Shown here in pieces: positions 59,047 to 64,000 of a stretch of DNA of 64,000 nucleotides; the first letter of the stretch is position 1; each line of letters begins with the position of its first letter. Below the pieces are notes generated by a model that saw only the letters and a list, made by a program, of their open reading frames with translations, had not been told where the DNA came from and made no database searches. The stretch spans positions 25,547 to 89,546 of the forward strand of contig JAERSQ010000156.1 in the NCBI GenBank assembly GCA_016845525.1, read 5' to 3'. Position numbers and translations under genes: made by a program. The stretch is from Pseudomonadota bacterium (lineage in GTDB: Bacteria; Pseudomonadota; Gammaproteobacteria; Arenicellales; UBA868).

Positions 59047-59685
59047 ATGAATGAGGGAGAGGTCCGATTGCCGGTTAACCCGGGCGTTGTCGCGTGGGCC
59101 GGAGACAATCCTGGCATCTACCTTCGGGAGACACCGGAAGGTCCTTGGACAGGACTCGGTATATTTTTCCGGGTACTCTATTCAGGATACGGCCAAGGGT
59201 TGGCCATGATTGTCCTCGGTAATCCCGACAGGGAACAGAGCTACCCAGAAACGTCAAATGTCTGCATCACCACGAATCCGGATCTGACCCGTTACCTTGT
59301 CGATGAGTTCGTGAGCAGATTTCCTTCCTTTCAGGATCAACCTGGTCTGAAAGGCATGACCTGGCTGACTGCCGAATCCCATTCCTCCTCCGGGGATATG
59401 AAGTCGACCTGGACTGAGACAATGACTGCCTCGGGCTGTGAAGCACAGATGCGCTGGGGTAGCCTCGGCGACCCTTTCGCGGTAGAGGCCTGCCCGGAAA
59501 ACTCTGCTACTGGGGCTCATGACATGTACAGCGTGTTTTTAGAAGCCAAGAGCGCATCTGTTTGGATAAATGGAGAACCCCTTTCTGGAGGCGTCTGTGA
59601 ACGGCTCTTCTTCGGCCGCGAGATGAGCACCGCTTTTTTAGCTGTTTCCGAGACGTGGGTCTCTCCGGTCAGAACACAACCGTAA
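59047..59685 (+). CDS. Unknown protein, first of a tandem paralog pair
   Basis: I do not recognise this 212-residue protein. It is homologous to the next gene: both share W.G.NPGI.L.E near residue 15-30, an FFR segment near 40, ESHS..GD near 110, and ING..L.G...ER plus TAFL..SETW near the end. It has no signal peptide or membrane helix and is probably cytoplasmic. GGAAG lies six bases before the start. Stop is 7 bases from the next gene, so they share an operon with the DUF1116 gene. Function unknown. Confidence 0.8.
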   Translation: MNEGEVRLPVNPGVVAWAGDNPGIYLRETPEGPWTGLGIFFRVLYSGYGQGLAMIVLGNPDREQSYPETSNVCITTNPDLTRYLVDEFVSRFPSFQDQPGLKGMTWLTAESHSSSGDMKSTWTETMTASGCEAQMRWGSLGDPFAVEACPENSATGAHDMYSVFLEAKSASVWINGEPLSGGVCERLFFGREMSTAFLAVSETWVSPVRTQP

Positions 59686-59692
59686 CCTTCCT

Positions 59693-60310
59693 ATGCCGCT
59701 ATCGACCCCGATTCACCCTGGGCAGGTTGTATGGACCGGAGAAAACCCGGGAATCCTGCTGAAAGAAGACGCCGATGGGCCGTTTTCCGCAATTGCGCTG
59801 TTTTTCCGAATCTACCTTTCCCCCGCGGGAAGGGGCACTGTGCTGTTACTGCTGGATTCGCCTGAGGAACAGCGCACCTTCCCGGACGGATGCAACATCC
59901 TGCTCTACGACAACAAAAGTCTTGCAGAATACCTTCTGGAGAGTTTCATTCTGAAACTGCCCGCTTTTGCGGCACTGCCGGCATGTCACTCCGTGTCCCT
60001 CGTTCCTATAGAAGAGTCTCACTCAGACGGTGATCCCCGGTCACGTTACTCCGAAATAATCAAGGCAGCATCTCTCGAGGTGGAACTCGTCTGGGACGGG
60101 CTCGGACAGGCCACCGCGCTAGAGCTTCCCGCAGAACTCACTGGCGGGAAAGAGAATGAGCTCTATACACTCCTGATTGAGTCGACCGAACCCTCGATCC
60201 ACATAAATGGTCGCCGCCTTGCGGGTCGCCCGGTCGAAAGAGTCCAGGCCGGCATCAAAACCACGACGGCTTTTTTGTATTTCTCTGAAACCTGGATACG
60301 TCCAGCATAG
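59693..60310 (+). CDS. Unknown protein, second of a tandem paralog pair
   Basis: 205-residue soluble protein homologous along its full length to the preceding gene (shared motifs include WTGENPGILL, EESHSDGD, INGRRLAG and FLYFSETWIRP). Two diverged copies side by side suggest a heteromeric complex rather than redundant enzymes. It precedes the DUF1116 gene by 9 bases. No catalytic motif was recognised, and it does not resemble AllH/YlbF (DUF2877), the usual companion of AllG. Confidence 0.8.
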   Translation: MPLSTPIHPGQVVWTGENPGILLKEDADGPFSAIALFFRIYLSPAGRGTVLLLLDSPEEQRTFPDGCNILLYDNKSLAEYLLESFILKLPAFAALPACHSVSLVPIEESHSDGDPRSRYSEIIKAASLEVELVWDGLGQATALELPAELTGGKENELYTLLIESTEPSIHINGRRLAGRPVERVQAGIKTTTAFLYFSETWIRPA

Positions 60311-60319
60311 CGGATACTC

Positions 60320-61525
60320 TTGACCAAACTCCGTCACGCTGCCGACAGAGAAGCGGTTTCACGGATTCTCCGTGTAAACCCGGTCTGGCACGACATGCGC
60401 ACTGCGGGGGACGCAGTTAATCTGCCTGACACCACGCTACTGCATGCGGGGCCTGCCTTTTCGCACCCTTCCAAAATCGTCCGGCCTATACTGAATTCTG
60501 CACGGGTTGCGCTGGTATTTAATGGAGTGGCTCGGAATTTCGATGAGGCAGAGCGCCTTATTCTTTCAGGCGCCGCGACCCTTGAGCCTGCACAGGATTA
60601 CGACGTCGTCACGCCACTCGCGGCGGTGGTTTCTTCCAAGATGCTGCTTCATTGTGTCGAGGACGACTCCAATCCGGACATAAAATCATTCGCCCCCATA
60701 AACGGCGGTAACGGGCCAGCTCCGCGGTTGGGCATATGCTCCAAAGCAGCGCTGTCGCACCTCACCTGGCTCCACAAGTCATTCGGGCCTGCGCTCGCGG
60801 GAGCCTGTAGAGACGGTGTGGCCTTGCTGGATATTGCAGCAGGATCTGTTCAGGAGGGTGATGACTGTCATGGCAGGACCCCGGTTGGTAGCCGTCTCCT
60901 GCTGGAAAAGATCAAGCCGCGCCTACAAGCCCAGACCGGAGCCCAAGAACACATCTCCTTTATCGAAGACGGGCCAAGCTTCTTTTTGAATCTATGGATG
61001 GCAGCAGCCAAAGCCATTCTGCTGGGCGGCCGGGGGGTTTCTGAAAGCAGTTTGGTGATCGCAGCCGCAGGCAACGGGCGAGACACCGGTATTCAGATTG
61101 CAGGACTGCCGAGCCAGTGGTTTACAGCGCCCGCGTCCGCTCCCCACGGCGATTTGGATGTCGACTTGCCTCGGTCCCGCGCCCTCGGCGCCATCGGGGA
61201 CAGCGCGATAGTCGACGCGTTGGGATTTGGGGCCATGGCGATCGTTTTCTCTCCTGCCCAACAACAGAACCTTGGCCATTTGCTCCCCGAGGGCGGGCGA
61301 GCTACCGGGTCATTACTCACTTCAGCCGTTCACCCCGCTTTCGCCAGTCTTGGGTTAGCGATGGGTATTACCTGCCGCACCTGCGTCTCTGAAAGGCGTA
61401 CGCCGATAGTCAGTTTAGGGATCCTTGACCGTCAAGGAGAAGCCGGGAGACTGGGAGGCGGAATCTTCGAGCAGCCAGCCATCTTATTCACCAAGGCGCT
61501 CGACGCACTGTCCCAAAGCAGGTAG
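60320..61525 (+). CDS. DUF1116 protein, AllG/YlbE-like
   Basis: 401-residue protein of the DUF1116 family. E. coli AllG (YlbE), the known member, is part of oxamate carbamoyltransferase in allantoin breakdown. Recognisable parts are TTLLHAGPAF, GDDCHGRT (matching the conserved GDECHNR), GGRGVSESSLVIAAAGNGRDTGI and GDSAIVDALGFGAMA. The start is TTG. FdrA/AllF, carbamate kinase and DUF2877 partners are not in the window. The operon instead begins with the two unknown paralogs, so the reaction may differ. Confidence 0.85.
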   Translation: MTKLRHAADREAVSRILRVNPVWHDMRTAGDAVNLPDTTLLHAGPAFSHPSKIVRPILNSARVALVFNGVARNFDEAERLILSGAATLEPAQDYDVVTPLAAVVSSKMLLHCVEDDSNPDIKSFAPINGGNGPAPRLGICSKAALSHLTWLHKSFGPALAGACRDGVALLDIAAGSVQEGDDCHGRTPVGSRLLLEKIKPRLQAQTGAQEHISFIEDGPSFFLNLWMAAAKAILLGGRGVSESSLVIAAAGNGRDTGIQIAGLPSQWFTAPASAPHGDLDVDLPRSRALGAIGDSAIVDALGFGAMAIVFSPAQQQNLGHLLPEGGRATGSLLTSAVHPAFASLGLAMGITCRTCVSERRTPIVSLGILDRQGEAGRLGGGIFEQPAILFTKALDALSQSR

Positions 61526-61636
61526 CGTACTGACTCCTGTCCCCTGCTGACGCCAGAAGCGCTGACACCTGCACATTATTAAACTAGAGTCAAAGTGGCA
61601 GTTATCCGCAACAGAACTCGAGGGCGCACCTCCCAA

Positions 61637-62536
61637 ATGATCACGCTTCGACAAGTGGATGCTTTTCGTGCTGTCATGATCACCGGCACGATTACCGGTG
61701 CCTCCGAAATGATGGAGGTTTCCCAGCCAGCCGTGACTCGATTGATTCAGGACCTGGAACAGATCCTCGGCTTCGATCTCTTTCTCCGCCAAGGACGGCA
61801 GATAGTGCCGACGGTTGAGGGTCGAATGTTCTTTGAGGAAGTCGAAACTTCCCACATCGGACTTGATCAACTCTCACAGTCAGCGGCCAACATTCGCGAT
61901 CACAAAGAGGGACGTCTGCGCGTGGTGACGATTCCGAGTGTTGTAACCATGTTCATTGGTCCAATCCTAAAAGCCTTCAACACAGAATATCCGCACGTTG
62001 CCGTTTCTCTGGAGGTGCAGGCGACTCAGCGGGTCTTCGAATATCTTACCTCTGGCCAATGTGATCTCGGGCTCTCGACGTTACCAATGGAAAATCCCGC
62101 CGTGGTGTCGCAACCCGTTCTGACGGGGCAGTCGGTGTGTATTTTTCCAAAGGGGCACAGACTGCGTCACCTGGAAAAAGTCAGTCCAAAAGATCTACGC
62201 GGTGAAGAATTTATTTCTTATAAGAGTGATTCGCTCTACCGACATAGAGTCGACCAGCTTTTTTCGAAGGCAAAGGTCAGCCGAAGTCTTCGCTACGAGG
62301 CTCGCACGACCGATGCGATTTGCAAGTTGGTCGCGGCCGGCGTGGGCGTCTCTGTCGTTGGGCCTTCATTTCCCGGAGCGAAGCTCGAGACGGGAATAGA
62401 AGTCAGGCCCTTCTCTCCCGCCATACACGGCGACCTGGCGCTGCTTTATCTTAAGCATCGCGAATCCGGCCGACTGATCAACGCCTTTTGCGAAACGGTC
62501 GTTCAGACACTCCAGATACGTCGCAGCCGAAAGTGA
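61637..62536 (+). CDS. LysR-family transcriptional regulator
   Basis: 299-residue regulator starting at ATG 61637 (MITLRQVDAFRAVM); a GTG 42 bases upstream is less likely. The N-terminal helix-turn-helix (about 1-60; GASEMMEVSQPAVTRLIQDLEQ) is followed by a periplasmic-binding-like ligand domain (about 90-295). It follows the DUF1116 gene on the same strand after 111 bases and converges on the ThDP genes 2 bases away, so it may control either neighbour. Ligand unknown. Confidence 0.93.
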   Translation: MITLRQVDAFRAVMITGTITGASEMMEVSQPAVTRLIQDLEQILGFDLFLRQGRQIVPTVEGRMFFEEVETSHIGLDQLSQSAANIRDHKEGRLRVVTIPSVVTMFIGPILKAFNTEYPHVAVSLEVQATQRVFEYLTSGQCDLGLSTLPMENPAVVSQPVLTGQSVCIFPKGHRLRHLEKVSPKDLRGEEFISYKSDSLYRHRVDQLFSKAKVSRSLRYEARTTDAICKLVAAGVGVSVVGPSFPGAKLETGIEVRPFSPAIHGDLALLYLKHRESGRLINAFCETVVQTLQIRRSRK

Positions 62537-62538
62537 GT

Positions 62539-63117
62539 TCAGTGGCTCACTCGCGCAATCAAGGCCGACTTGAAACGCTTGCGTGCCTCTTCGCTATGAA
62601 TCGCAGGATAATCACGGGGATACGACTCACCTGCTTCCACTTTCAGAACCACCAAAATGGGGCCGGAGCTCGCCAGAATATCCGGGAGACTTCTGACCCA
62701 CGAATTGAGATCGGAAAAGGTGTACGCCTCACGGTATCCCGCTGCTAGCGCCATACTCGCAAAATCGACCTCCGTTCCTCCTGGCACCGGAAACTCTCCA
62801 TTGACCTCGTAGATACCGTTCTGGCAAACGATGTGCCAAAAGTTTGGGGGGGCTTGATGCCCTATGGTCACAAGTGATCCCAGGTTCATTAGCAAACTGC
62901 CGTCACCATCCAGAACCACAACGGACTCTTCCGGGCATGCCAGAGCCAACCCAAGCGCATGACTCGATCCCTGCCCCATCGCTCCAGTGCAGAGATAATT
63001 TAACGGGTGAGGTCGGATTGCCATCCAATCAAAAGCGCCTTGATAGACCGGAACGACGATCCCGTCGGGATAATGCCGGCTTAACGCCGTCAGAGCCTCG
63101 TCGCGTTTCATATTCAT
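62539..63117 (-). CDS. ThDP-dependent decarboxylase, cofactor-binding (beta) subunit
   Basis: 192-residue protein holding the ThDP pyrophosphate domain: YLCTGAMGQGSSHALGLALA, and GDGSLLMNLGS (71-81) with Asn100 completing the Mg-binding motif. It resembles the beta part of sulfopyruvate decarboxylase (ComE) and the C-terminal half of phosphonopyruvate decarboxylase. The start overlaps the alpha gene by 4 bases. Substrate could be sulfopyruvate, phosphonopyruvate or another 2-oxo acid; sequence alone does not decide. Confidence 0.87.
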   Translation of the reverse strand: MNMKRDEALTALSRHYPDGIVVPVYQGAFDWMAIRPHPLNYLCTGAMGQGSSHALGLALACPEESVVVLDGDGSLLMNLGSLVTIGHQAPPNFWHIVCQNGIYEVNGEFPVPGGTEVDFASMALAAGYREAYTFSDLNSWVRSLPDILASSGPILVVLKVEAGESYPRDYPAIHSEEARKRFKSALIARVSH

Positions 63118-63626
63118 CCGGTGTCTCCAAATCGGGGTATTAGAAAAATCAGTGGATGGGGTGTTCGATAGGCCGCATCAATTTCTTCCGGAATCCGCGC
63201 CGCGTCAGCCTCATCGTCAAGCACCTGATATCGGATCTCCATTGCCGTCAGAATGGGTTCAAGGATGCGTACCCCGTTTTGATCCGAGTCGCTGGGCGCA
63301 CGTCCTTTTTCGAGACCCTGAAGACCAATCATCATCACGATGGGCAACTGATAGTCCATTCCCATGACGCGGATTGCATTTATCGAATCCAGAAAACCTG
63401 TGTGCTGGATCAAAAGAACCGCGCGCCTGTCTGCATAAGACATCCCCGCACAGATCGACACGCCCTCGTCTTCCTTGCACACGTTAACCAACCGAAACCG
63501 CTCTTCCCTGACAATCGGCCAAAGCAACTCGTCACAGGTCACGATATCGGGCAACGCCACCACAAACTCAACTCCAGCTCTGTGCAGAGACGATCGGATG
63601 CTCTGACCCGTAAGGGGTTTACCCAT
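63114..63626 (-). CDS. ThDP-dependent decarboxylase, pyrimidine-binding (alpha) subunit
   Basis: 170-residue protein from ATG 63626 (MGKPLTGQSIRSSLHRAG); the longer frame overlaps the aminotransferase and looks noncoding. The CKEDEGVSICAGMSYA segment holds the glutamate that activates ThDP. It is like ComD, the alpha subunit of sulfopyruvate decarboxylase. It overlaps the aminotransferase gene by 8 bases and the beta gene by 4, making a three-gene unit with one shared pathway. Confidence 0.87.
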   Translation of the reverse strand: MGKPLTGQSIRSSLHRAGVEFVVALPDIVTCDELLWPIVREERFRLVNVCKEDEGVSICAGMSYADRRAVLLIQHTGFLDSINAIRVMGMDYQLPIVMMIGLQGLEKGRAPSDSDQNGVRILEPILTAMEIRYQVLDDEADAARIPEEIDAAYRTPHPLIFLIPRFGDTG

Positions 63627-64000
63627 TTTCCTGATGCCATTGTTCAAGGATCGCGATGCAGCGACGCATCTCCGCCTCTGTTCCCAATGTGAAGCGGATA
63701 CATCTTGCGAATTCCCCGCCGGCGAGCCGTCTCGCAAAGACACCCCCCGCTTCGAGCGCTTGGTGGATTCGAATGGCCTGCTCAGCATCCGCAAACCGAA
63801 CCAGAACAAAGTTCGTCTGGCTTGGGACTGCCTCAAAACCCAGCCTCAAGAGCGCATCTGAGAATAACGCTCTGATACGACTGTTTTCCCGAAGGACCAT
63901 CTCAAAGTGAGCATGATCTTTAAGCGCGGCCTCGCACGCAGCCAGGGCCGTCGCTGAAATCGGAAAAGTGATTCCAATGCGCTTGAGCGTGTCGATGATT
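63619..64000 (-). CDS. HisC-like aminotransferase, C-terminal part; 5' end outside window
   Basis: Fold-type I class II aminotransferase. The last 127 residues are visible, and the frame stays open to the window edge (IDTLKRIGITFPISATALAA...), matching HisC from its last third to the C-terminus (SQTNFVLVRFADAEQAIRIH, IRFTLGTEAEMRRCIAIL). The PLP lysine lies outside. Next to a split ThDP decarboxylase it may act on the amino-acid partner of a 2-oxo acid rather than in histidine synthesis. This is inference. Confidence 0.85.
   Translation of the reverse strand, partial: IIDTLKRIGITFPISATALAACEAALKDHAHFEMVLRENSRIRALFSDALLRLGFEAVPSQTNFVLVRFADAEQAIRIHQALEAGGVFARRLAGGEFARCIRFTLGTEAEMRRCIAILEQWHQENG

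Overview
The window is an almost gap-free stretch of a gammaproteobacterial chromosome, moderately GC-rich by eye. Gene order over about 40 kb follows blocks known from Pseudomonas and its relatives: leuCD-asd-fimV, dcd-apbC-metG-(rnf)-nth, rlmB-rnr-tRNA-Leu-purA-yjeT-hflC-hflK-hflX-hfq-miaA-amiB-tsaE-nnr-queG, orn, and metY-rimP-nusA-infB-rbfA-truB-rpsO-pnp. A bacterial voltage-gated sodium channel and several genes for N-methylated glycine compounds fit a marine or saline habitat, but this is inference. No phage, insertion sequence, CRISPR array or rRNA was seen.

Layout. 1-1837: end of trpB and trpA, facing fimV. 1878-7770: fimV, asd, leuD, leuC. 7919-11134: a small unknown gene, aroC, dcd, apbC. 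11342-15803: metG, a class V aminotransferase-like gene, an unanchored rnfB, nth. 15842-29578: the rlmB-to-queG housekeeping block with tRNA-Leu(CAG). 29556-38871: orn and the translation/RNA-processing operon ending in initiator tRNA-fMet. 38987-42301: ubiG, gph and etfAB. 42606-48380: an MttB-family methyltransferase without pyrrolysine, AlaX, a dimethylglycine/sarcosine dehydrogenase-like flavoprotein, and an AraC-MGMT fusion. 48411-53853: an SLC13-type transporter, an LpxL-like acyltransferase, the sodium channel, a small membrane protein, a UDP-glucuronate decarboxylase-like gene, tRNA-Thr(CGT). 53948-58899: heterotetrameric sarcosine oxidase soxBDAG. 59047-64000: two tandem paralogs of unknown family, a DUF1116 (AllG/YlbE) protein, a LysR regulator, a split ThDP-dependent decarboxylase and the end of a HisC-like aminotransferase.

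How the genes may work together. ETF, the MttB-like protein, the dimethylglycine/sarcosine dehydrogenase-like protein and sarcosine oxidase could form a route from glycine betaine through dimethylglycine and sarcosine to glycine, passing methyl groups to folate and electrons to ETF or oxygen. Parts of this are inference. Compared with the usual gene order, several genes are missing in place: leuB, mutL, hisZ, nsrR and rnfACDGE. RNase R lacks its N-terminal RNA-binding domains. The least explained part is 59047-61525, where two homologous soluble proteins of unrecognised family precede a DUF1116 protein with no FdrA partner in view.
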